DNA from: Neoceratodus forsteri | Taxonomy: Eukaryota > Chordata > Ceratodontiformes > Ceratodontidae | Direction: 5' to 3' | NCBI GenBank assembly: GCA_016271365.2 | Contig: CM057451.1 | Location: 369,231,501-369,295,500 of the forward strand | Length of the DNA: 64,000 nucleotides | Shown here: positions 55,085-64,000 of the stretch, piece after piece | How positions within the stretch are numbered: position 1 is the first letter of the stretch | How the letters are laid out: each line of letters begins with the position of its first letter | Program-made: the position numbers and the translations under genes | The notes under the pieces: model-generated | Database searches by the model: none | What the model was told of the DNA's origin: nothing | Seen by the model: only the letters and a program-made list of their open reading frames with translations

Positions 55085-55920
55085 TAAACCAAAAAAAAAA
55101 AGAAAAAAAGAAATAACCCCTACCCACCTCCCCCAGCCAATTTCTGTAAAATACAACCCACATCCACCCACACTCTGCCAGAAATCCATTCTCCCCTCCT
55201 CCCCCCAACCCACAGCACCCACAACAGGACACATTTTTAATCACATTTGAAAAAAATCCCACGATGAGCAACTGGCACAACCCAGCCACCTCCACAACCG
55301 ATCACCGTCTATCTGGTGTAAATACTGTGCTTGTTGTGGTTTAAAAAATACTTCTGTTCCACCCACCTCCCTACCCTGGCAGCACACTGATCTCCTCCCC
55401 CCCAGCATTAATTTCTCAGTGGGAGAAGACAACCAGCACAACCTACTCTCCTCCACTGCTAGCCACCTTCCCATTAATGAAAGTGCCTGTGTGCTTACTC
55501 ACCCTACAGTGAATCCAACTGATCAGCTGGTTTCACTACAGAGTAAGCAAGAATGTGAGCACTTTCATTCATGAGAAAGCAGGCGGCCATGAAGGAAGAT
55601 GGGTTGTGCCAGTCGCCTTCTCCCACTGAGAAATGGGTGATGGGGGGTGCTGTCAGGGTAGGGAGCTGGGGGGGACATAAAGTAATTTTTAAAGTGGAAA
55701 CAAGCACTGTATTTACACTGGAAGGATGGTGGCCAGTCATGGAGGTGGGTAGGTTGTGCCTGATACCCATCATGAGATTCTTTTCAACTTTGATTAAATT
55801 AATCCAAATGTGGTTCCTGTGTGGAGGGGAGACTGGGTTTCTGGCAGAGGGTGGAGGGACAGAGTGGCATTTTACAGTATTTGGGCTATTGAAGGAGGGC
55901 AGGGGGCTGTTTGTTTTTTA
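55085..55920. repeat. Long foldback element, about 400-bp arms
   Basis: Complementary blocks in nested order: TTTCTGTAAAATACA with GGCATTTTACAGTATTTGG; ACTCTGCCAGAAA with TTTCTGGCAGAGGGT; GTGTAAATACTGTGCTTGTT with AACAAGCACTGTATTTACAC; TTTCTCAGTGGGAGAAG with CTTCTCCCACTGAGAAA. The centre is near 55512 around ACTGATCAGCTGG. The arms differ by many substitutions. No open frame of note, so probably non-autonomous. Confidence 0.88.
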
Positions 55921-56339
55921 GTTTTCACTCAAGTACATTGCCCAAAATATTTGGCCACCGAATACTGAATATTTAGCTGAATATTCAGGAAAAGGTATTT
56001 GCACACCTCAAACACTGGATAGGAACTATACATTTTTTGTATGATTACTATTTGACCAGTACCCATCGTGTTATGCTCAAGATGTTCTTATCTTACTCTG
56101 AAGGTATCTCCAAGTCATTTTAATTTATGTGCAGTGTACTCTCTGCATGTTGTTATGCTCTAGTCTAAGCACATCTGACCTTTAGGCCTTTTCAGCTGAA
56201 GCTAAACTAGTACTTTTCAGCTTCTCTGATGTGTCTTGTGTTATTTTTTAAATAAGTATTTTAAACCAATGGGAATTTTTTCAGGTTTTTTTCTGCATGA
56301 TCTGGGTGTTAAAAGTATGGGATTTTCTAAATAACTGTC
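55921..56339. other. No feature recognised
   Basis: AT-rich, with self-complementary GAATATT motifs at 55960-55995 that could be the end of the preceding foldback or of a hAT-like element. Confidence 0.3.
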
Positions 56340-56430
56340 ATTAAGCTTCTGAGGAAGGACTGGGTTGGTCCGAAAGCTAAAGCGCTTTGTTCTTTTTGTT
56401 ACATCTACATTGGTCCAATAAAAGGTATCA
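56340..56430 (+). repeat. Hammerhead-like repeat segment
   Basis: It contains CTGAGGA (56349-56355), a GGAC...GTCC stem with a 7-base loop, then GAAAG (56372-56376), followed by TTGGTCCAATAAAAGGTATC. CTGANGA plus a stem plus GAAA is the hammerhead core, with one extra A before the stem. Neighbouring stems I and III are weak. It resembles a dispersed vertebrate repeat with the same closing motif; family name not recalled with certainty. Confidence 0.45.
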
Positions 56431-56930
56431 AATCATTTGCTTCTGGATCTGTTCTTACAAGGACCAATACGGCAAAGACTAAACCTATATGCCATCTTGT
56501 GTGAATAATTCCCATTGACAAAGTGGAAAGACACAGAAAAAAATGTATTAAATACAAACTGAGCTGTGCCTACATATTGTGTTTTTAAAACGTTTTCATG
56601 GAAGTGCCTGTTGCTGCTTAAAGGGTGCTTTCTATGTGAGTGTAGCACGTGAGCTATCCTTCTGGCACTTATGCTCTTACCCTGGTGGCACTTGTGTTGG
56701 GTGGGGCTTCAGTGAGATGTTTGGAGAATTCAAGTTGAGAGACAGGCAGACCTGGTCTATCTCTAAGGCTTCCATCTTGTTCCTTTGGTCCAGGTTCAGC
56801 TGCTGGCGGGCCTCCTGTAGTAGGCTAGAAACAAAAATCTGTATGAATGTCACATGATGTGCATACACTACACTCATTAAAGGGACAGTTTTCTTTAATC
56901 CTCTGTAGCCCTGGTTTTACAGGTCTGCCA
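56431..56930. other. No feature recognised
   Basis: Unassigned sequence; short open frames without motif. Confidence 0.3.
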
Positions 56931-58413
56931 TCCCCTCTTGCTTGACTCCCTCCTCCAACTTAGGCTTTCCCCAGGGCCCCTCTCCTGGTTTAACAGCTAC
57001 CTGTCCTCCAGGTCCCAGTGCGTAAAATCCACAGCACCCTGTCCAACACCCAGTCTGTCCACTCTGGCATCTCCCAGGGCTCCATTCTGGGCCCTCTCAT
57101 CTTCAGCCTCTACCTTAACACGCTACCCAGCTCCTGTGCTGGTAGGGTACTTCTCTATGCAGATGATGCAGTCCTATTTGCTTCGCACCCAAACCCTGCC
57201 TCCTTCCAGGTCTCTCGCCAGCTCTCTTTCAACCAGATAGAGCAATGGTTCATAGACCACAGGTTGGTCATTAATCTAAAACAAAATAAGCTATGCTTTT
57301 CACCCATCGCCAATGCAGGGCCAGAAACACACACCCTCCTCCAGATACTTCCAAGCACTCAGCACCCCCTTGAACAAGTGTCCTCTTATAAATATCTTGG
57401 CAGTACCTTCGATCTAGCCCTTACCTTTCACTCCCATATTTGCACCCTCTCTTTCACCATGAACTCACGGATTGGCCTACTATACTGCCACAGGGACTGC
57501 CTACCCCAGGCGCTCCGGCTGGCTATCACCTCCTCAGTTCTGTCCCTTGTGGACTGTGGCCTTCCAGTCTATGCAGCCACAGACAATACTGTGCTTAATA
57601 AAATCCAATTGTCCATCAACAAGGCCTGCAGGCTTCTGACTGGTACTGGCAGACGTACACACACCTGCTCACTATATTCCATTGCCAACGTGCTTAACTT
57701 TGAGGAGAGGCTCCTCTACCAGTCATGTCTGCTGATCAAATAAATACTCCTTGGTCTCTCCCCCCCTGGAGTGTCCTCCGCCCTCCACCATGCCACTCCT
57801 GCTGTTTCCACCCGCAGCACCTGTAAGGCCACCCTCCTGGTACCTAGAGCCAGGACCTCACTTGCACAGCGGTCCTTTTGCTACAGGGCCCCATCCTGGT
57901 TCAACTCCCTCCCTGCCACTATCACCAACCTCCCTAAAATTGGTCCCTTCAAAATTGCTCTCAGGAACCACTTATTCACCACTTGCTGCTGTAGGTGTGC
58001 ATAACCATTCTTGATTCCCATCCCTTACTGGCCCTCCTACTTGTGGGCACAACTGCTAGTCCACAACCTACTTGACAATGTCCCCTGGACTGCTAATTTC
58101 TACATCACTCCAGTTCTCCACTTACATTTCTCGCACTAATTGCCTAGCTACCACCTTGTATAGGCCAATGACATTAACTCATGTAAAAGTACACTGTCAT
58201 TACAACCTGTCTGTACAAATATTTTGGACTGTAATTATGTAAAGATGTATTCTACGAAATTATGTAACTCTGTGTTTGTCCATGGAACTACATAACCCTG
58301 TGATTGTCTATGTATTCTCTGACAACGAGCATTTGGAAATGATTCCATGACTCAAAGGATTGTAATTCTGATATGTACAAATAAATAAAATAAATAAATA
58401 AAATAAATAAATA
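56931..58413 (+). mobile_element. LINE with AAAT-type tail, 5'-truncated
   Basis: Runs from inside the RT to a tail of AAATAAAT units (58380-58413). The segment before the tail (GACTCAAAGGATTGTAATTC) matches the complement of 44050-44095, tying it to the LINE nested in DIRS C. About 1.5 kb. Confidence 0.88.
56938..58004 (+). pseudogene. LINE reverse transcriptase (3' half)
   Basis: The 241-residue open frame 57018-57743 has SGISQGSILGPLIFSLYLN (motif B), RVLLYADDAVLFAS (catalytic YADD), WFIDHRLVINLKQNKLCF and SSYKYLGSTFDLALTF. After a stop, 57771-58004 continues with RSFCYRAPSWFNSLPA and FKIALRNHLF, the usual C-terminal end of LINE ORF2 in the L2/CR1 range. Nearly intact over this span, so among the younger elements here. 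The endonuclease and RT N-terminus are missing. Confidence 0.9.
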
Positions 58414-58570
58414 AGTCACACTGACAACAGCCAAGCAGTTCCACTGACTGTTGTCACCTGGGAGACTGGGTTTGCATTGCATGCAATCTTCGAAATCCTA
58501 TTCGGAGGTGGACTGGGGGCCAGATGCATCACGGAGGTGTGAAGTTTGGCTTAAAAGGAGGGAGTGCAAG
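58414..58570. other. No feature recognised
   Basis: Short unassigned spacer. Confidence 0.3.
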
Positions 58571-58864
58571 CAAAAGTTACTTACTGTAGTAATGATGTTT
58601 CTTCTAGTGGGCCAATAGTGAGCCAATACAAAAAAATGCATCATCTCCACTCTGCGATGTCACCTCAGAGTTTAGCACAGTGCTGTGGAATAAGAATTCC
58701 ATTCAAGTGTCATTATGTGGTGATGCTCCCTCTACTGTTCTAATGTCAGATTTGTGCTGAAGAGCAGAAGGGAGTGGTACTATTTAGCTAAATTGCAATG
58801 TTTATAGTAAGTTAAATAGCAAAAAATAAGCAGACAAAATTTAGAAATGTTTTAGTAAGTATGC

Positions 58865-59480
58865 TATCATTTTTTTTTTATTCTATTTTAGTCTCCTGAT
58901 GAGGCTGGGGATTTACCCCATTTTGGCCAGCTGACCCCTTCTGTGTTCACCTCTGGGCTTGTGCTGGCTCTGGGGACCTACTGGGGGAAATCCAGGAGAC
59001 TGTGGCTTGCCCCCCATTATGGAGCTCCCCCCCAGGTCCAAGAAGGGAGGACTGAGATGCTAACCCAGTCCCCCTCCTCGGCATCCACCACAGCAGGCTA
59101 GAGGCAGCACCTGCAAGGGTTCCCGGCCTCAGTGTGTGACTTTGTCAGGGTATTTTCTTTCCTTAGGGTGCCCCTAGGAGATGCAGATGTGCAATCATCA
59201 GCATGGGGTGCGCTTGGTCCTACATGTGCCCAGCAGATATCTGCTGACATCTGCTCCCAAACCATGTGGTCTCCTTGCTGGCCCTGCACTCCCAGCCTCC
59301 ACTGGAAGCAGCACTTACACTGGGAACCACAGTCCCCCCCCCCCGGAGGAGGAAAGCGGTCCTGCAGATGCTCATCCTACCTCCCCCTGGCTGGCACTCT
59401 GACCACCCAGACTCGATCCCAAACCTGGGTTGCCAGCAATACAGGCAGTAGCTCTACTGCTGCACCAGTAGGTCCGATTA
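58865..59480 (-). mobile_element. tRNA-derived SINE
   Basis: Read on the minus strand, the head near 59475 has TGGTGCAGCAGTAGAGCTAC (A-box-like) and, about 35 bases on, GGGATCGAGTC (B-box-like). These are the two internal promoter boxes of a tRNA-derived RNA polymerase III gene. The body of about 500 bp is long for a SINE and the element ends in an A-run (T-run at 58869-58878 on the plus strand). No open frame of note. Confidence 0.6.
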
Positions 59481-59484
59481 CCAT

Positions 59485-59745
59485 AAATATTTTAAAATAC
59501 ATATTTATTTATTTATTAAATTTTGATTACCAGGTGAGCCACGAAGGTCCCTTTTTCAGGGGTGACCCAGGATACAGTACAATGACAAATTATTAGGTGC
59601 TGTGGGTGCAGCCTGTTACAGAGATATTGCAATCATAACCAAGTTACAGTGACGGCAGAAACACAGTAATATTTAAAATATAAAGTGTGTACACATGTTC
59701 AAAGGCTCAGGCAGAAAAGAGTATTTAAACCCATATTATATGTAG
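59485..59745. other. AT-rich insert with ATTT-repeat edge
   Basis: Starts with a TATTTATTTATTTATT tract, the complement of an AAAT tail, so it may be the 3' end of a LINE or SINE on the minus strand. No family match recognised. Confidence 0.4.
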
Positions 59746-59812
59746 AACTCTTTTTACTACAGTGAGTCATCTCTTTTCTCAAAACAACATGAGTCCAATA
59801 GAGACGTCACAC

Positions 59813-60207
59813 AAAAACTGCAGACTGCATAGCAGTATCTTTGGAGGCTGGGAAGTCTGGAACCTGTTTAGGAAAAAGTTTCTGTAAAACTGCTGTCCCA
59901 AGCCTAGCATCTCGTCTGGACGGAATATCCAGATAGTAGTGCTTAGTGAATGTATATACAGTTTTCCAGGTAGCTGCTTTGCAGATATCTGCCAGAGGGA
60001 TGCTTCTTGAGGCTGCTGCAGTGACCCTTGTAAAATGTGCTCTAAGCCCTAAGGGGGATGCTTACCTGCTTCTTCGTAGCATAATTGTATGCAAGAGACC
60101 AACCACCTAGAAGTGTTTTTTCTTGCAGCAGGTTTGCCTTTGCCAAGCTCCCCATGTGTAACAAATAGCTGGCTGTTGTCAGATCTGGTATCTTTTGCGG
60201 AAGTGCA
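59813..60207 (-). pseudogene. DIRS F tyrosine recombinase C-terminus
   Basis: Collinear at DNA level with 52040-52440 and 36310-36670: the stretches GTTTTCCAGGTAGCTGCTTT and GCAGCAGGTTTGCCTTTGCC occur in the same order. These encode the ATWKT and GKGKPAA segments on the minus strand, the latter visible in the frame 60049-60342. Sequence similarity ends at about 60207. Confidence 0.75.
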
Positions 60208-60452
60208 AAATAGTCCCTCAACTGCGCCCACTGGGCGGCGCATCCTCTGATTGGCCAAACACACCATGTCCTTGGATTGGTCAGTCACCCTACTGTTCCT
60301 ATTGGCCACCATGCTTACCAAGCTGATTGGCCACATCATCATTTTCTTTTTGTCGGTCAGAACCGTTCTTTTAAAAATTCAACGCCACCCTAACTCTTCC
60401 GGTATACCACTCTGCAGATGGGACAGAGGAGCTTGGAGCAACCCGACAGTCC
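60208..60452 (+). promoter_or_regulatory. Candidate host promoter and first exon
   Basis: Four inverted CCAAT boxes (ATTGG) occur between 60249 and 60332, three of them as ATTGGCC. A short GC-rich segment precedes them (GCGCCCACTGGGCGGCGCA, 60225-60243). About 120 bases further lies the splice-donor-like GTAAGT at 60453. The arrangement is like a vertebrate promoter with a short non-coding first exon. No downstream coding exon is seen, so this is only a candidate. Alternatively it is the LTR-like end of an unknown element. Confidence 0.4.
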
Positions 60453-62132
60453 GTAAGTTATTTTTTTTTTTTTTATTACTTGACATGTTCATTTTCCTTT
60501 CACGATGAGCAATGGGTTGCCTCTTAAGTTCCTTTGACCCATCTTCACATTTTTTCTTACTTTATTTGTTTGTATTTGCTAACATAATAAATGCATTGGG
60601 GCACAGATGGCAGCCCATGTTGACAGACGCCCAGTTTGTTGTTTGCCAAGTTCCGGAGTTGGGTTACTTTAGGAACTGGTGCCTTCCTACCTTGCAGTAA
60701 CAACGGTTTGGTTCTGGGGAGAGGAGACTGGCCGTGTTACACCGAGCTGCAAACTAGCCTTCCAGGGGTGGGGGGTTGGGGCAGTGTGGGACTCAGAGGG
60801 TCTCCTGCTTTTTTTTGTGAGGACCTCCTGGTGATTGAGCTTGTTTTTCTCAGTTTCTTGTGAGAATAGTTTACTCATGGCTGTACTGTTGCATGCTAGT
60901 TACAGGGCTTAGCATACATGTTTTACATGCAGCAGTCAGACAGTACATGCAGAACAGAAAACTGAATTGCAATGATTTGTTAATTTTAATGTGTGTGCTC
61001 CCTACTACATCATCTGTTCTAGATCAGACTGTTTTTCCTTAAATCCATGGCTTCAGAGTTAATGAGTCCTCAGACTCTTGATCTTTTATTGCAGGGGAGC
61101 TGAAAAACGTTTGTCATTGGTGGCAGTGCTAACTTTGCTTTAGCTTCTGGTTCTGTCCTGCCTGCAGTGCTTCCAGGCTGCAGCAGCATAACTGCAAGCA
61201 ATAATGCTTATGGGGTGCTTGGTTGACAGCATTGTTGGTCAGCCAGTAGCCCAGCCCAGATGCAGCTGCACACTCTAAGCCAAGGCTGGCCAGGGAGTCT
61301 CACACACCCTGAGACTCCAGGGGGAAAATATATTTTCCCCCCTAGAGTCATGAGTAGAGAAGACATAACAAAAGCATCTTTCATCTTCAATAAAAACCCA
61401 AAACTCACCACAGAGCATCTAAACCCCCAGAGCTTCTGGGGGCTGGTCAGCCCTCACCCGGCTTCAATGTTTCGCCCCTTGAGCCCTCCCAGGAATTTGG
61501 TAGCTTTACCCAGTAAAGTAGCTTAGTCATGTTTTGCTATGGGGCAGTGCATGTTTGACTGTAATTATTTATAACTTTTAAAGTAATTGCACCAGAGCAC
61601 ATATGGCATCCAGTCACGGTTTTCTGGGGAACTAAGTGTGTGTGTGTGGCTGTGGTGGAGGTACTTATTCTTTCATTTATCAAAGTTTGCAAATGGGGAG
61701 GCGGTGGTAGAGCGTGCATCCACATCTCCTTTCTGCCCTACTATTTCCAGCAGGCTGTTCTGGCTCACTAATGCTACCTGTGCCATGCCAGATCGGTACC
61801 GGTTGCGAGAATGGTACCCAACTTTGACTGGGCATGTGCGTCAATTGACACGCACTGAAATTTTTACCAGGAAGCAATCTGCGATATTGGCACCGGGCTC
61901 ACTAGCTATTTAGCAGATACCCGATATGTCAAACTGCCACTATTATCATCTCTATTGCTCTTTGTCTCATTTTACACACCACAATAAAATGCATTTTAAC
62001 AATAAATCATATGTGTGCAAAAGTTAATGTAGAGACGTGTGAATAAAAATCTGTCTTAAAAAGTCAAGTCTGTCATGCAGTCCATTCATCAATGCTGTCG
62101 CTCTGACCTGTTTTACTCACCACAGTAAAATA
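60453..62132. other. No gene recognised
   Basis: If 60453 is a splice donor this would be intron. No exon with recognisable coding content. A short TG repeat lies at 61637-61648. The end (from about 61970) begins a repeat that continues after the hAT element. Confidence 0.35.
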
Positions 62133-62140
62133 CATTACAG
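62133..62140. other. Target-site duplication CATTACAG (left)
   Basis: CATTACAG flanks the element at 62141-62995 on both sides (62133-62140 and 62996-63003). Eight bases is the hAT superfamily length. Confidence 0.85.
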
Positions 62141-62995
62141 CAGGATTTCTCAAATGGTGAGGCCAGCCTCCCTGGGGAGGCCCCAACCTGTTCCAGGGGA
62201 GGCTCAAGCAAGTCTGAAAAAGTACTGTATTTAAATTTTGAGTTTTACATATTTTGTGTGAAGAGATTATGCAAACTAAAAGAGGATAATAGTAGGTGAA
62301 TTTAATGTATTTATTTACTAACAGGTGACAAGGGAAGGTGAATTTCAGGTGTACCTGAGGAAGGGTAAGGAGTGAATACATTTCAAAAGGCAACTGTAAA
62401 ACAATCAAGAAATACACAATGAACAGTTAACTTATGGGTGGTGGTAATTGATCAATGTGTAAGCCTGATGGCAGAACAACTCATAAGTGATGAGCATAGA
62501 AGTGCTAAGAGCAATAGCAGGAAGGAGCAAAGTAATCCCAGAGAAGTTGCTTAAGAGCAGGGAAGGATGGGAAGAGGCAAAGTATGTAGGAAGTTTATTT
62601 TGTATAAAGAGGAAACAGAGAAAGTAGTCTGACACATGAAGGTACTGCAACAAAGGGTAACAATGGTTCAAGAATGAAAATAGCAGAGTACGTAAGGTTG
62701 GCATGGGGATTACAATAAGCTGAATAATATTTGTTTATTTTATTTATTTGTTATTCAGATAACACCTCTGAGCACAGGAGCTGTTTTTCAAAGGTTCAAC
62801 ATCAGTATAAGACAAAGAACTGAATGTGAGCCAAGTACTCAAAGAGGTTTCAATTTATTCATGGTGTACTCCACAAAGTACAATATGTTATTTTTCTTTG
62901 GGGAGGCCTAAGATTATTTCAGGTTTTGGGGGGAGGCTCAAAATCTTTTCCATGGATTTGGGGAGGCTCACTGTGACAAAGTCAGAGAACTATTG
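62141..62995. mobile_element. hAT-like non-autonomous DNA transposon
   Basis: 855 bp, starting CAGGATTTCTCAAA and ending AGAGAACTATTG, imperfect inverted ends of hAT type, with perfect CATTACAG duplications outside. Both subterminal regions carry GGGGAGGC-type motifs (62160-62205 and 62895-62970). No transposase frame. An ATTT-repeat segment at 62735-62752 suggests another small insert inside. Confidence 0.85.
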
Positions 62996-63003
62996 CATTA
63001 CAG

Positions 63004-64000
63004 TAACTAATCCTGTGTTTGTGAAAGCTAATATGTGAATGAATCACACTGATGAGCTTACCTGCAAACATAAGATGTGTTACTGTTGCTGATAAATCAT
63101 GTATGTTGTAATAAATAACACCCCCAACATTACATTCAACAACTGCTGTCACTGACATAATGAAGTGTGAATAAAATCTTTATGAAAAAGTCAACTGCCT
63201 GTCATGTGTTAGGATCGATTAAATGATTAGAACAAAGGGAACTTGGCAACTGTAAAGCATTATTAACTACAACTCCCATAACACACTGCTTCACACAATT
63301 TGTCATCCCACAGATTTACATTTTATTATTTAGTTTTTTATCGTTGGTTCTCTCAGTAATTTATTCATTTCCAAGTTTAAAAGTGAAACATTTTATCTGC
63401 ATCGTAATTAAAGTTCATGTATATTTTACTATAAAAGGTGGCAACTTTCCTGGCACCTGTTCCCAGGCAGTGGCTGTGGAAAGTGTTTGCTGAGTATCTC
63501 TAGGCATATGTACTACTGTTGTCCAATCCAGATAGCCTTCATTTATTTCTTTCAGCTGGTATTTGTATCTCCAACAGTCGGAGGAACTCGCTGGAGGATA
63601 CAGCAGGCAACATCGGTGAGAAGCAGAGGATCGCATCTTGATGACCTAAGGCGGGGGTCCTTTCATTTTTCAAACAAGGTCTGATTGTTTCTTTTGTTGT
63701 TTTTCTAGCAGGGTCTGATTGTTTTTTGGCAGGGGCAGTAAACACACAAAGCTTTTTCCACAGACACAGGGGATGGCGAGTGGATAGGAGGACAAGATCA
63801 CTCACTCAGGCTTTGGATCTTTAGCCAAGGGTTAATTTTGTCTAGTTCTTCCCCTTTTCAGTTTCACAGTAGGGCACAAATACAGAGCATGGCCACCTGA
63901 AAGAGCTGATTGTTTTCTTTAGCTTACAGGTACCGGAGGGTAGACCCACACACCCTGTGGCTCTCCTGACTTTATAGTATCCAACTGCAAGCAGTTTTCT
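63004..64000. other. No gene recognised
   Basis: The first 200 bases contain a diverged copy of the segment at 62028-62075: GTGTGAATAAAAATCTGTCT there resembles GTGTGAATAAAATCTTTATG at 63166, and both are followed by AAAAAGTCAA and TGTCATG. The remainder is AT-rich to mixed without a recognisable feature. Confidence 0.35.

Larger units (their letters stand above)
58571..60207 (-). mobile_element. DIRS-type element F, truncated, with nested SINE
   Basis: Left terminal repeat at 58571-58862 (CAAAAGTTACTTACTGTAGT at the end), internal complementary region at about 59750-59812 (TACTACAGTGAGTCAT, then CTCAAAACAACATGAGTCC), recombinase C-terminus at 59813-60207. The remainder is missing. A SINE (58865-59480) and a short AT-rich insert (59485-59745) lie inside. 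The terminal repeat matches the isolated one at 49345-49500. Confidence 0.72.

Noticed and set aside
59405..59475. Functional tRNA gene
   Set aside because: A- and B-box-like sequences exist but the cloverleaf is not complete and they lead into a long body with an A-run, so a SINE head fits better.
61690..61720. Second tRNA-like A box (GGTGGTAGAGCGTGC)
   Set aside because: No B box at the expected distance; too short to support a SINE call.

Overview
The window looks like intergenic, repeat-packed nuclear DNA of a vertebrate with a large genome. I see no bacterial or phage gene and no convincing host protein-coding exon. Nearly everything recognisable is a transposable element: DIRS-type tyrosine-recombinase retrotransposons, CR1-type LINEs with a TTCTATG-type 3' end, a second LINE family with an AAAT-repeat tail, a 9.8-kb Ty3/Gypsy LTR element, a hAT-like non-autonomous element, a tRNA-derived SINE and several long foldback elements. 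Abundant DIRS plus CR1 suggests a non-avian reptile or an amphibian (turtle, tuatara, caecilian or salamander-like); the species cannot be fixed from the sequence.

Layout. 1-3687: 5' part of a DIRS element (A, minus strand, cut by the window edge). 3688-5665: a second DIRS (D) with an internal deletion. 5666-6989: duplicated non-coding sequence. 6990-11026: a DIRS-like element with both terminal repeats, an internal complementary region and only a gag gene. 11027-14099: GC-rich sequence, a 175-183-bp tandem repeat, a GATA microsatellite and a foldback. 14100-15460: CR1 copy 1. 15788-35728: an unusual composite repeat (blocks z-a-b-c-d) present three times, twice forward and once inverted. The first copy is split by CR1 copy 2 and the inverted copy by the Gypsy element (24983-34763). 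35729-41351: a full-length DIRS (B). 41519-49197: a full-length DIRS (C) carrying a 2-kb LINE. 49198-54470: DIRS ends and remnants, foldbacks and two copies of a Penelope-terminus-like repeat. 54471-58413: a long foldback of about 830 bp, a hammerhead-like repeat and a LINE. 58571-60207: another DIRS remnant (F) with a SINE inside. 60208-60460: a CCAAT-box cluster followed by a splice-donor-like site, the only hint of a host promoter. 62141-62995: a hAT-like element with a perfect 8-bp target duplication.

How the parts work together. In DIRS elements B and C, gag, reverse transcriptase/RNase H and tyrosine recombinase lie in order on the minus strand. The inverted terminal repeats, with an internal complementary region holding the fused complement of both ends, provide the template for a circular intermediate that the recombinase integrates. 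The Gypsy element has matching LTRs, a primer site resembling the complement of tRNA-Thr, a gag of PNMA type, protease, RT, RNase H and a DD35E integrase. Almost all reading frames are broken by single-base insertions and deletions. These are also the most obvious difference between the two LTRs, so part of the damage may be sequence error rather than decay.
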